A stretch of 64,000 nt of DNA from contig NZ_LYVJ01000015.1 in the NCBI RefSeq assembly GCF_001676385.1, positions 27,428-91,427 of the forward strand, written 5' to 3'. The notes under the pieces were generated by a model. It was not told where the DNA came from, searched no databases, and saw only the letters and a list, made by a program, of their open reading frames with translations. How positions within the stretch are numbered: the first letter of the stretch is position 1; each line of letters starts with the position of its first letter. Both the position numbers and the translations under genes were made by a program. Below are positions 40,819 to 48,587 of this stretch, in pieces. This stretch comes from Stenotrophomonas maltophilia. GTDB taxonomy: Bacteria; Pseudomonadota; Gammaproteobacteria; Xanthomonadales; Xanthomonadaceae.

Positions 40819-41037
40819 ATGAACAGTTCTCCCCAGAACCAGAACGACCGTCCCAACTCGGATGGCGAGAAGAAGCAGCCTGGCCAGCAGGGTCAGGTGG
40901 ATGGGAACGAGCTTGGCGGTGAAGACCTCGCCGGAAAGCAAGGTCAGCAACAGCAGCAGCCGGGAAGCAAGGAGGGTGAGCAGTCGACCCATGGCCAGGA
41001 CCAAAAGGGCAGTGCTGGTCGCGATAGCCGCCGTTGA
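40819..41037 (+). CDS. Hydrophilic low-complexity 72-residue protein
   Basis: Begins MNSSPQNQNDRPNSDGEKKQ and is almost entirely Gln, Gly, Asp, Lys and Ser, with no hydrophobic core, so probably disordered. The ATG follows GGAGTAAGAC. A GC hairpin follows at about 41042-41070. Function unknown. Confidence 0.6.
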   Translation: MNSSPQNQNDRPNSDGEKKQPGQQGQVDGNELGGEDLAGKQGQQQQQPGSKEGEQSTHGQDQKGSAGRDSRR

Positions 41038-41093
41038 CGTCTAAGGAGTGGCCGCGCCCAGCGCGGCTCCTTCTGTATCATAGGAACGTTGAT

Positions 41094-41363
41094 ATGTCGT
41101 CCCACGCTCAAACTGTGAACTTGATGACGAAGATCATGTATCAATCGCGCCCGGCGACCATGACGACGATGGCTCAGTGCCGGACCTGTCAAGGGCAAAG
41201 CCCTGGTGGAATGGAGTGTGCGCGGTGTTTGACTGAAAAGTTGGGGAGAGTGATTGCGAATAGAGGCGCTGCTCTTTGCTGGCTTGAGTCGTTCCTGAAA
41301 GTTCAGCGAGACGAAGCACACGTGTTCATATGTGCAAAGAGAGTTGATGCGTCAGCCTTGTAG
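41094..41363 (+). CDS. Hypothetical Cys-rich accessory protein
   Basis: The 89-residue protein contains CRTCQGQSPGGMECARC, two CxxC pairs separated like a small zinc ribbon, followed by helices. The ATG at 41094 was chosen over an upstream in-frame start because TAGGAACG precedes it. Function unknown. Confidence 0.55.
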   Translation: MSSHAQTVNLMTKIMYQSRPATMTTMAQCRTCQGQSPGGMECARCLTEKLGRVIANRGAALCWLESFLKVQRDEAHVFICAKRVDASAL

Positions 41364-41423
41364 CAGTCGCATTCCGGCCTGACATTGCGCAAGCGTATGC
41401 TCGTTACATCTAGGAGCAACGCT

Positions 41424-41639
41424 ATGAATTTCCCGATATGCATATACGATCGAACGGGTACTGGGCTCCGGCTTCCTTCCGAGTGGTGGCTTGATCTGCA
41501 GTCAGATCTCCCTGCGCTGGTGAATGGTAGTGAGCGCATAGAACTTCCACGTTCATCAAAAGATGAACGCCCTCGTCTGGATCCTGAAGTTCTCAGTGAT
41601 CTACACAGACGAATACGAGGCTCGCAATGGCTAGGGTAG
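41424..41639 (+). CDS. Small hypothetical accessory protein
   Basis: The 71 residues begin MNFPICIYDRTGTGLRLPSE. A strong TAGGAGCAACG ribosome site precedes the ATG at 41424. It overlaps the next gene by 13 bases, forming a pair. Function unknown. Confidence 0.6.
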   Translation: MNFPICIYDRTGTGLRLPSEWWLDLQSDLPALVNGSERIELPRSSKDERPRLDPEVLSDLHRRIRGSQWLG

Positions 41640-41926
41640 ATCGAACTCAACCGCCAGGTGTGCGCTGGCTCTTCTTCCGTCTTCGTAACGGGCAGTCGAT
41701 CAGCCCCGCTAGGCTAATGTCTGTCTGGTGCGAAGCCACTGAATCAACTGAGTGCGCGGTACGTCGCGAAATCATTGACGGCGCCGGCTACGTCATTGCC
41801 CTCTATGCGCCGAATGCACTGCGCTCCCCGCGTCGCATGGAACTGCGCATGAGGGCGCTTCTGGAAGAGGCAGGGTATGCGTTTACGATGGGAAGCTTGG
41901 CCGGGAGACACCCAGCAGACGGCTGA
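41627..41926 (+). CDS. Hypothetical accessory protein
   Basis: The 99-residue product begins MARVDRTQPPGVRWLFFRLR, with a beta/alpha region (IIDGAGYVIALYAPN) and a basic helix (RMELRMRALLEEAGY). Translationally coupled to the preceding gene. Function unknown. Confidence 0.55.
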   Translation: MARVDRTQPPGVRWLFFRLRNGQSISPARLMSVWCEATESTECAVRREIIDGAGYVIALYAPNALRSPRRMELRMRALLEEAGYAFTMGSLAGRHPADG

Positions 41927-42102
41927 ATCGCGCTATCTATACCCACGGCTGAAGGCACCTCAGCCGAGCCTGCCGCTCACTGCCTGGTAGCTGCTGCCCT
42001 TGAATGCTCGCGCTAGCCAAGCCCGGACTCCCCAGGTCTTGCCTACGCGGTATTCGACGCCGTTTGTCGTCTCCGAGAACGTGCGTGTAGGCTGCGAGAT
42101 GC

Positions 42103-42366
42103 CTAGTTGGCGCCAATTTGCTCCGTTAGAACTGTAAGGGCCTGCTCGAAGGCGGCGGCGAAGAGCTCGCCGCCATCGTCTCGGTGCTTTGCCGCGATAT
42201 TGGGTAACAGCTGAAGCCATGCATCGGATAGCTGCTCGCGCGCGGGATGCGTCGCGACAGCCATACGCAGCCCATACTCCATCGCTTTCAGGTAGCCGCG
42301 ATGGACCTCGATCGCGACTTCGCAGGAGTGGAGGCGGTCCAGCAGGTCGGAGATGCCATCGTTCAT
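42103..42366 (-). CDS. Third gene of a leftward accessory micro-operon
   Basis: The 87 residues begin MNDGISDLLDRLHSCEVAIE and are helical throughout (EQLSDAWLQLLPNIAAKHRD, AAFEQALTVLTEQIG). The ATG overlaps the upstream stop (ATGA) and follows GGGAATCCG. Function unknown. Confidence 0.6.
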   Translation of the reverse strand: MNDGISDLLDRLHSCEVAIEVHRGYLKAMEYGLRMAVATHPAREQLSDAWLQLLPNIAAKHRDDGGELFAAAFEQALTVLTEQIGAN

Positions 42367-42476
42367 TTCGGATTCCCGTTATCGAGCGGAACATCCAGGG
42401 TAGGGTTGAACTGCGCCAGCAGTCTTTCGCGACGGCACTGGTCAAGCCAGTGGTGCCAGATCTCTATTTCATCCAT
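42363..42476 (-). CDS. 37-residue protein in the accessory micro-operon
   Basis: Begins MDEIEIWHHWLDQCRRERLL and ends DNGNPK. The ATG overlaps the preceding gene and the stop overlaps the next ATG, which is the main support. Function unknown. Confidence 0.5.
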   Translation of the reverse strand: MDEIEIWHHWLDQCRRERLLAQFNPTLDVPLDNGNPK

Positions 42477-42675
42477 TAGCGCCTGTGGCGCCGCAAGCTG
42501 GGCACGTGAGTGTGGTGCCCTTCGGATCCGTGTGAAAGCCTGCGTCCTTAGCCATTGAGGACCTCAGTCCACAGTTTTTACAGGTTGATCGCACCTGCTC
42601 TAGGCGGGCGATTGCGCCATTGAGCGTAAGCAGGGGCAGAATCGAATGGATCCTGAAGGCATTGGGAGGGTGCAT
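42469..42675 (-). CDS. Zinc-ribbon-like small protein
   Basis: The 68 residues include CKNCGLRSS and CPACGATG, two CxxC knuckles suggesting a zinc ribbon. It is first in a three-gene overlapping leftward set. No good ribosome site is seen for the ATG at 42675, so the start is uncertain. The 269 bases upstream (42676-42944) hold no gene I can support. Confidence 0.5.
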   Translation of the reverse strand: MHPPNAFRIHSILPLLTLNGAIARLEQVRSTCKNCGLRSSMAKDAGFHTDPKGTTLTCPACGATGANG

Positions 42676-42944
42676 AGCCGTGCCGTTTAAGGGCTGGACC
42701 CGGGAGCAAAGAATTCTGCACCGGAGAAGAGCCGCGAGATCGCAGTGTGCTCCTCGCAGAGTGAACGCTCCATCACAGCGAGCTTAAGCGCAGCTGCGCC
42801 ATCGCTGATGGGCGACCGCCAGCCGCATCCTTCCGGACAAGCTTCCATCCCGCGGCTACCAAGGTTTCCGGGCTGTCTCGATCCTTCTGGCTGGGTGAAG
42901 CAGTAGAGGGCGTTGGGGTCTATAGCAGAAGGCCCCGGTTGCGG

Positions 42945-43232
42945 CTAGAGGTGATGCGACTGTCGGCAGAGAGCCGAGATCCTGGATGTGTCGGCCAAGG
43001 CTGCGCGTACGAGCCGTTGCTCGAAAGGAAGAAGTGACGGCTCAGTATGGCTTGTTACCGTGTGCTCGCTCACTAGATTTGCAGGGTGCCACTGCCTCAC
43101 CTTGAGAAAGCTCAGGGCACGCAGGCGAGCATCGGCAGCAGATTTGCCTACTGCGCATACGAAAATGTAGATCAGGCTTGAGCCAGTAGCTTCGGCGTTG
43201 CGGACTTCGAAATGAAACAGGTGCGGTAGCAT
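42945..43232 (-). CDS. Hypothetical accessory protein
   Basis: The 95 residues begin MLPHLFHFEVRNAEATGSSL, with a beta-rich start (LIYIFVCAVGKSAADARLRA) typical of a small alpha/beta fold. A weak GAAGAACG ribosome site precedes the ATG. Function unknown. Confidence 0.5.
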   Translation of the reverse strand: MLPHLFHFEVRNAEATGSSLIYIFVCAVGKSAADARLRALSFLKVRQWHPANLVSEHTVTSHTEPSLLPFEQRLVRAALADTSRISALCRQSHHL

Positions 43233-43273
43233 CGTTCTTCACAACAGCCGAGGGTGACAAGCCTTACTGAAAA

Positions 43274-43516
43274 CTAACTCGGTGGCCGTCGGGTTTGCAA
43301 GGACTCGGCAACTCGGTCATCGATGGCAATTCGGAGCCGGTCACGACGATGCCCATGCGGGGCGTCAACATAGATCGGGAACACGCGAACTGATGTCCGG
43401 TCCGGCTTGCGCAGGCCCCCCTGCAGCAAGCATTGGCTCTTGGGTGCCCGCCTCCACACACAGAGGCCGACGCGAGAAGCGTGGGTAGTCGGCGGTGAGT
43501 TTTCGGTGAAATTCAC
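43274..43516 (-). CDS. Doubtful hypothetical protein
   Basis: The 80-residue frame from a GTG at 43516 has a plausible C-terminal half (VRVFPIYVDAPHGHRRDRLR) but an unstructured N terminus and no ribosome site. It may be a degraded gene. Confidence 0.3.
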   Translation of the reverse strand: MNFTENSPPTTHASRVGLCVWRRAPKSQCLLQGGLRKPDRTSVRVFPIYVDAPHGHRRDRLRIAIDDRVAESLQTRRPPS

Positions 43517-43557
43517 GCGACGGGGGTGTCTCGGACGGGCGACGGCTACGCCGAGCG

Positions 43558-43839
43558 ATGTGCGCGGCCAGGCTCTACCCGGAGATGCCGCTGCGCGCGG
43601 CGGTGGCTCGCCTCACCGACAATACCCCGATCCCGCTGCCGCCTGAGCCGCCCGGTCTCCCGCCGACCCGCGAGCAGCAGCAACAGGCCCGGCGCCGTGC
43701 TGAAGCCTCTGCCGCGGCCACGGCACGGCTCAGGGAGGCGCTGGAGCCGCGCAAGCCGCCTGCAGCGACAAAGCCCAGGGCGAAGGACCCAGTGAAGCCT
43801 CGGGTAAGGGCGGGGCATTCGCAGGTTCGCAGCTCCTAG
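43558..43839 (+). CDS. Proline/arginine-rich hypothetical protein
   Basis: The 93 residues begin MCAARLYPEMPLRAAVARLT, then PLPPEPPGLPPTREQQQQAR and a basic helical tail. Local GC is high, like the chromosome and unlike neighbouring accessory genes. Function unknown; the start is uncertain. Confidence 0.45.
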   Translation: MCAARLYPEMPLRAAVARLTDNTPIPLPPEPPGLPPTREQQQQARRRAEASAAATARLREALEPRKPPAATKPRAKDPVKPRVRAGHSQVRSS

Positions 43840-43919
43840 CGCGATCACATGATGAGTTCGCCGCTTCGCGGTGTGTCGACATCGAGTGGTAATCTCCGTC
43901 GGTCGAGGATGGGGGTGAA

Positions 43920-44531
43920 ATGGAAAGCACAATCGCATCAGCTCTGATCGCTGCCGGAGCGGGTCTACTGACCGTTGGGATTACTGCAGCGGTGGCAGCC
44001 GCTGTGGCTACAAAACAGCTACGGCATGACCGGGAGGAAAGGGCGAAAGACCGTGCATTGGAATCCAAACGGGACAGGCTGTTTACTGGTTTGGAATTTG
44101 CGAATAGCGCAATGCGGTCCGTGCCACGTCTGGCAAGTGCTGATGTGGCTATTGAGGAGGCGGCTTCCGAATTCAACAAGGCAGTAGCAGGCTTGTCTGC
44201 CTCAGGCAGCGTAGCGAGCCTAGAGGTCGTAGAGCGCGGACGAGACCTTGTCGGTCAATGCGGCCGCCTGTTTTTCATCGCGATGGCAAAGCGCCGGAGT
44301 ATTGAGCTGCAGTCGCGGGAAGGTCCTCACGACTGGGTCGAATTTGCGGACTGGGCTATTACAACCCAGGTTGAGTTGCAGGCTCCATATGCCAGATTAT
44401 TGGCGGCGATACGCCGCGATTTGGGGATCGAAGGATCTTCCGATGATGAGGTTTTGAAGGCGATCGCCGTGGATATGGTTGCGTTGAATGCGGCTGCGAC
44501 CCAAGCGGCCGAAATCCTGCAAAACCGTTAG
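43920..44531 (+). CDS. Membrane-anchored accessory protein next to attR
   Basis: The 203-residue protein begins MESTIASALIAAGAGLLTVG with one hydrophobic helix (about 5-32), then a long charged helix (LRHDREERAKDRALESKRDR) and a soluble helical domain. The ATG follows GGGGGTGAA. It is the last gene before attR, mirroring the two-TM cargo gene beside attL. A defence or exclusion role is plausible only from position and layout. Confidence 0.65.
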   Translation: MESTIASALIAAGAGLLTVGITAAVAAAVATKQLRHDREERAKDRALESKRDRLFTGLEFANSAMRSVPRLASADVAIEEAASEFNKAVAGLSASGSVASLEVVERGRDLVGQCGRLFFIAMAKRRSIELQSREGPHDWVEFADWAITTQVELQAPYARLLAAIRRDLGIEGSSDDEVLKAIAVDMVALNAAATQAAEILQNR

Positions 44532-44652
44532 TTTTTTGCTCCGCAATCGTCTACGGAGGCGATGGTTCCCCTGGGAAAAAGTGGCGCCGTTGGTCACTGA
44601 TTGCGGAGCGAAATACTACCCTATGGTATTGATTTTACAGGCCATGTTCCGC

Positions 44653-44699
44653 AGCTTCCCAAGCTACTGACGTGGGTTCGATTCCCATCGCCCGCTCCA
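44653..44699 (+). other. attR core (47 bp)
   Basis: Identical to 2943-2989. It is the displaced 3' end of the original tRNA-Gly gene and lacks the acceptor 5' strand and D arm, so it cannot make a tRNA. Confidence 0.95.
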
Positions 44700-44742
44700 C
44701 CTGTCCCACCCTTGTCGTCCGGCAGGGGTTGCGCCCTCGGGC

Positions 44743-45600
44743 CTAGTGTCGGCGCCGGGCGAAGTCGACCAGATCCGCAGGATAGTGTGGGCACGCGCGA
44801 AGGGCGGTGTCGTCGCCCCCGTAGAGAACCACCAGCGCGGCAACCTCCAGGGCCCAGTAGCCCCAGGCATTCGGGCCGGTCAGCCGGCGCGTCCGCTTCT
44901 GTGCCTTGGGTGCGAGCAGGAAGAAGTCGCGGTAGTGCACCTGCAGATAGCCGCCCAGTGCGGACGGCTCAAACGCATCGCCCTCGGGCAGGGCGGCGAA
45001 CAGATCCGCGAAAGGCCGCGGATGGAAGACCTCATCACTGGCCTCGACCAGCCCGAGCGCGGGCGCAGCGATCCAGTCAAGCAACCGATCAGTCTCGTGC
45101 TGCAGAACTTTTTCCACCAGCGGAGGCAGCATGTCCTGCGCGTCCAGCAGGACACCCATGCAAAGCAACTGCAATGCGTATTCGTAGTGCTGCGTGGTCC
45201 GGGGTTGCAGCGACGGACCGGACTCGATGGCGTGGTCCTGCAGGCTGTCCCGGGCCGTTGCCACCCACTGCGCATGGTCCAGCCACAACGTGGCTACCTG
45301 CTCATAGATGTCCCGCAACGCGGCGCCTCCAAATCCGCGGTCGACGGCTTTCAGCAGCAGCGTGCTGCCAGCCTGTGCCGCGGTTTCCCGCGCGAAGGCA
45401 TGTTCCAGCATCAGGTGGCCGTCGCCGGGCAGGGCATCCTGCGGCAGGTTGCGGCGCGCATGCCGCGACAGCAGCGTGATGCCCGCTTCCCAGTCGGCCT
45501 GCCAATCGGGCAGCCGCAGTGGGCGACGGGGCGTGGCCTGGCTCGCGGGCAGAGCCTTCCACTTTGGCAGGTTGTCGATCAGGTGGCGCTGTCCAAGCAT
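44743..45600 (-). CDS. PoNe-immunity-like protein (DUF1910/DUF1911 type), orphan
   Basis: The 285-residue soluble helical protein has the C-terminal signature WGYWALEVAALVVLYGGDDT followed by HYPADLVDFARR, characteristic of PoNi-type immunity proteins (DUF1911) that neutralise PoNe DNase toxins. The middle part LLCMGVLLDAQDMLPPLVEK fits as well. No toxin is next to it, so it is an orphan. The start at 45600 was chosen over a longer frame with an unusual N terminus. Confidence 0.75.
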   Translation of the reverse strand: MLGQRHLIDNLPKWKALPASQATPRRPLRLPDWQADWEAGITLLSRHARRNLPQDALPGDGHLMLEHAFARETAAQAGSTLLLKAVDRGFGGAALRDIYEQVATLWLDHAQWVATARDSLQDHAIESGPSLQPRTTQHYEYALQLLCMGVLLDAQDMLPPLVEKVLQHETDRLLDWIAAPALGLVEASDEVFHPRPFADLFAALPEGDAFEPSALGGYLQVHYRDFFLLAPKAQKRTRRLTGPNAWGYWALEVAALVVLYGGDDTALRACPHYPADLVDFARRRH

Positions 45601-45737
45601 GGTAGGTTGCCGAAGGAAGCAGAAGCACCATTCTATCGGCGTGCCTGGGCGAGCTCCGTCCAGGCCGTGTCGCGCGACATCATCCGCCCGCCACACACCC
45701 GCGTTATGCTGCGCGCCTGCCGCCCGACCCAGCCGCG

Positions 45738-46616
45738 ATGAAGCTCGCCGTCCTGTCCCGCAACGCCTCCCTGTACTCCACCCGCCGGTTGGTCGAGGCG
45801 GCGCGCGCGCGCGGCCATACGGTACGCATCCTCGACCCGCTGCGCTGCTACATGCGCATCGCCGCCGATGGATTCTCCATGCACTACAAGGGGCGCCCGA
45901 TGACCGGCGTGGACGTGGTCATCCCGCGCATCGGGGCCTCGATCACCCGCTATGGCACCGCCGTGCTGCGCCAGTTCGAGCTGATGGGAGCACGCACGCC
46001 CAATCCCTCCGACGCCATCCTGCGTTCGCGTGACAAACTGCGCGCGCACCAACTGCTGGCAGCCAAGGGCATCGACATGCCGGTCACCGTGTTCGGCGAC
46101 AACCCCGACGACACCGTCGACCTGTTGTCCATGCTCGGGCCGCCGCCGCACGTGGTGAAGCTCAACGAAGGCACCCAGGGGCGTGGCGTCATTCTCACCG
46201 AGAAGGCCAGTGCCTCGCGCGGGATTGTCGAGGCGCTGCGCGGCCTGTACGCCAATTTCCTGATGCAGGAGTTCATCGGCGAGGCCAAGGGCGCGGACCT
46301 GCGCTGCTTCGTGGTGGGTGATCAGGTGGTGGCCTCGATGCAGCGCCAGGCCCCGGAAGGGGACTTCCGTTCCAATCTGCACGCCGGGGGCTCGGCGGTG
46401 GCGGCCAAGGCAAGCCGCGCCGAGCAGCAGGTCGCAGTGCGCTCGGCCAAGGCCCTGGGCCTGTCGGTATGCGGCGTGGACCTGATCCGCTCTGCGCGCG
46501 GACCGTTGGTACTGGAGGTGAACTCCACCCCCGGGCTGGAGGGCATTGAAGCCGCGTGCGGGGTGGACGTTGCCACACGGATCATCGAACACGTCGAAAG
46601 GCTGAAAAAATCCTGA
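45738..46616 (+). CDS. rimK: RimK-type glutamate ligase (ribosomal protein S6 modification)
   Basis: The 292-residue ATP-grasp enzyme adds glutamates to the C terminus of S6 in Escherichia coli. It begins [20 protein letters not shown] and contains the family landmarks [33 protein letters not shown] and [15 protein letters not shown]. Full length compared with known RimK (about 300). Stands alone; a strong hairpin terminator lies 130 bases downstream. Confidence 0.93.
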   Translation: MKLAVLSRNASLYSTRRLVEAARARGHTVRILDPLRCYMRIAADGFSMHYKGRPMTGVDVVIPRIGASITRYGTAVLRQFELMGARTPNPSDAILRSRDKLRAHQLLAAKGIDMPVTVFGDNPDDTVDLLSMLGPPPHVVKLNEGTQGRGVILTEKASASRGIVEALRGLYANFLMQEFIGEAKGADLRCFVVGDQVVASMQRQAPEGDFRSNLHAGGSAVAAKASRAEQQVAVRSAKALGLSVCGVDLIRSARGPLVLEVNSTPGLEGIEAACGVDVATRIIEHVERLKKS

Positions 46617-46745
46617 AAATTCAGTGTCTTGCTATTCTCATGGGTGGATGAGGCCGGGTTTAACACGCCTTTAATCGCCTCCCGCGTAGCCTTCAGCGAA
46701 CCGCAGCTCTGCCTCTCAGCAGGATCGGTATCGGGATACATGTTC

Positions 46746-46779
46746 AGACCCAGGCGGGGGCACCGCCTGGGTCTTTTTT
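46746..46779 (+). terminator. Strong intrinsic terminator downstream of rimK
   Basis: A 12-bp stem AGACCCAGGCGG/CCGCCTGGGTCT with loop GGGCA and a T6 run. The 130 bases between rimK and this stem contain no ORF but could include a small RNA. Confidence 0.92.
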
Positions 46780-46862
46780 ATGCCGGATTGGGGTCCCTTG
46801 TGGAGGCGCCGTGACGGCCGTAGAGTGGCGGGCATCGTTCCTGGACGGATCGGAGGCTGGCG

Positions 46863-47339
46863 ATGTACCGCATCACGATGATCGCGTTGTTGCTGGGACT
46901 GGCGGGGGCCGCTGCGGCCGCGCCGAAGAAGGCCGTTGTACAGATGGATCGCCAGGCGCCGGTGGCCGAACAGGTACGCCAGGTCGAGCAGGCGCTGGAT
47001 GGCGGCGACTATAGCGAGATCTCCGTTGACGACCGCACCCAGGTCCGACAGGCACTGGCCCGCATCACCCAGCGCGTGGGCGACCACCAGAGCCTGCAGG
47101 AGCTGCCGCCCCAGGTACAGGCAGAAGTCTTCAATGACCAGGAGCGGATCAATGCGCTCCTGGCCCGGGCCCACGAGGACAGCCGGCAGGTCTGCCAGCA
47201 CACCCGCACCACCGGCAGCAACATGCCCAAGAGCCGTTGCCTGACCGTGGCCGAGCGCCGCCGCATCGAGGAAAAGGGCAAAGCCCTGATCAACGACCAG
47301 CGCACGTTCAACCAGCTCAACCCAAACACCAACTATTAG
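46863..47339 (+). CDS. Secreted hypothetical protein, paralogue 1
   Basis: The 158 residues begin MYRITMIALLLGLAGAAAAA (signal peptide, about 20 residues). It shares with the next gene the pattern EVFNDQERINALLARAHEDS, GSN and CLTVAERRR, and two cysteines that probably pair in the periplasm. ATG follows CGGAGGCTGGCG. Function unknown. Upstream of a two-component system. Confidence 0.8.
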   Translation: MYRITMIALLLGLAGAAAAAPKKAVVQMDRQAPVAEQVRQVEQALDGGDYSEISVDDRTQVRQALARITQRVGDHQSLQELPPQVQAEVFNDQERINALLARAHEDSRQVCQHTRTTGSNMPKSRCLTVAERRRIEEKGKALINDQRTFNQLNPNTNY

Positions 47340-47429
47340 GCCGTCCCCGCCTCCCGGTGCGTGGCACTTGCTGGCGTGAAGGCGGTGCGAATACAGTCGG
47401 CATTCACCTCAAACAAGGATTCGTTTGTC

Positions 47430-47897
47430 ATGAAATCGCTCCTGATGTCTGCGGTCCTGCTATCCGCGCTGGGCCTGTGCTTTGCCGCGAATGCCAAGGA
47501 ACCGGTGCTCCAGTCCGGCAAGCCCTTGCTGCCTCAGATCGAGACCATCGAAAAGCAACTCAACGACGGCGAAACCTATTCGGAGCTGAAGGCGGAGGAG
47601 CGCGCGCGCGTACGCGAAGTGCTGGCGCGTCTGCGCAGCGTGGGCGAAAGCTACACCGATGGTGCGCCGATGCCTGAATCGACCCGAACCCAGGTGTTCA
47701 ACGACCAGGAGGTCGTGAACACCGTTTTGACACGGGCGCGTGAAGATAGTCGTCTAATATGCCGACGTGAAAAGACCATCGGTTCCAATCGCACGGTCAC
47801 GCAGTGCGCCACTGTGGCACAACGTGCGCGGCAGCGTGAGGCAGCTGATCGGGACATGATCCGGGCCCAGCGTGGCGGGCCTACCCATAGCAACTAG
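47430..47897 (+). CDS. Secreted hypothetical protein, paralogue 2
   Basis: The 155 residues begin MKSLLMSAVLLSALGLCFAA with a signal peptide. Homologous to its upstream neighbour through LPQIETIEKQL, the QVFNDQEVVNTVLTRAREDS block and CATVAQRAR. The stop is 9 bases from the response-regulator start, so the two are probably co-transcribed. It may report envelope state to the sensor; speculation. Confidence 0.8.
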   Translation: MKSLLMSAVLLSALGLCFAANAKEPVLQSGKPLLPQIETIEKQLNDGETYSELKAEERARVREVLARLRSVGESYTDGAPMPESTRTQVFNDQEVVNTVLTRAREDSRLICRREKTIGSNRTVTQCATVAQRARQREAADRDMIRAQRGGPTHSN

Positions 47898-47905
47898 AGG
47901 TGACA

Positions 47906-48583
47906 GTGAGAATCCTGGTAATCGAAGACAACAGTGACATCGCCGCCAATCTTGGCGACTACCTGGAGGACCGGGGCCACACTGTGGATTTCGCCGCCGA
48001 CGGGGTCACCGGGTTGCATCTGGCCGTGGTGCACGAGTTCGACGCGATCGTCCTGGATCTCAACCTGCCCGGCATGGACGGCATCGAGGTCTGCCGCAAG
48101 CTGCGCAATGAAGCGCGCAAGCAGACCCCGGTGTTGATGCTGACGGCCCGCGATTCGCTGGACAACAAGCTGGCGGGGTTCGATTCGGGGGCCGACGACT
48201 ACCTGATCAAGCCGTTCGCATTGCAGGAAGTGGAAGTACGCCTGAACGCCCTGTCGCGTCGCGGCAAGGGCGTGCAGACTCGTGTACTGGAAACCGGTGA
48301 CCTGGAGTACAACCTGGATACGCTGGAAGTGCGCCGCCAGGGCAAGCTGCTGCAGCTCAACCCCACTGCGCTGAAGATCCTGCAGGCCCTGATGGAAGCG
48401 GCCCCGGCGGTGGTGACCCGCCAGGAACTGGAAACCCGCGTCTGGGGCGAGGAACTGCCCGATTCAGATTCGCTGCGCGTGCATATCCATGGCCTGCGTG
48501 CGGTGGTCGACAAGCCGTTTGACGTACCGCTGATCCAGACCCGCCATGGCATCGGATACCGCATCGCTACCCCGGAAGCCTGA
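47906..48583 (+). CDS. OmpR-family response regulator, ColR-like
   Basis: The 225-residue protein begins VRILVIEDNSDIAANLGDYL. The receiver has Asp51 as phosphorylation site in LDLNLPGMDG and Lys in KPFAL; the C-terminal winged helix (about 125-220) has DSDSLRVHIHGLRAVVDKPF, very like ColR of Pseudomonas. ColRS responds to metals and envelope stress. The GTG at 47906 fits AGAGG better than one at 47900. Confidence 0.9.
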   Translation: MRILVIEDNSDIAANLGDYLEDRGHTVDFAADGVTGLHLAVVHEFDAIVLDLNLPGMDGIEVCRKLRNEARKQTPVLMLTARDSLDNKLAGFDSGADDYLIKPFALQEVEVRLNALSRRGKGVQTRVLETGDLEYNLDTLEVRRQGKLLQLNPTALKILQALMEAAPAVVTRQELETRVWGEELPDSDSLRVHIHGLRAVVDKPFDVPLIQTRHGIGYRIATPEA

Positions 48584-48587
48584 TTCC

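Larger units (their letters stand above)
2943..44699. mobile_element. Complete-looking lambdoid prophage integrated in tRNA-Gly
   Basis: The element is bounded by 47-bp direct repeats and carries, in order, a cargo gene, integrase, leftward early operon, immunity region, rightward early/replication genes, Q-like gene, lysis, DNA packaging, head, tail, fibres and an accessory block. No structural gene is visibly broken, and the repressor, integrase, terminase, portal, capsid and tape measure are all full length. It combines lambda-like regulation and endolysin with HK97-like head genes. It is probably a temperate siphovirus; inducibility is not shown by sequence alone. Confidence 0.95.

Noticed and set aside
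41960..42445. 161-codon leftward frame
   Set aside because: It overlaps the better supported micro-operon genes and is mostly arginine-rich; only the last 55 residues look protein-like, and they have no start.
43407..43646. Rightward frame of 79 residues
   Set aside because: No ribosome site and composition typical of a wrong frame; the 43558-43839 frame is more plausible.
44650..44699. Second tRNA gene at the right end
   Set aside because: Only the anticodon arm through CCA is present; the acceptor 5' strand and D arm are missing, so it is attR.
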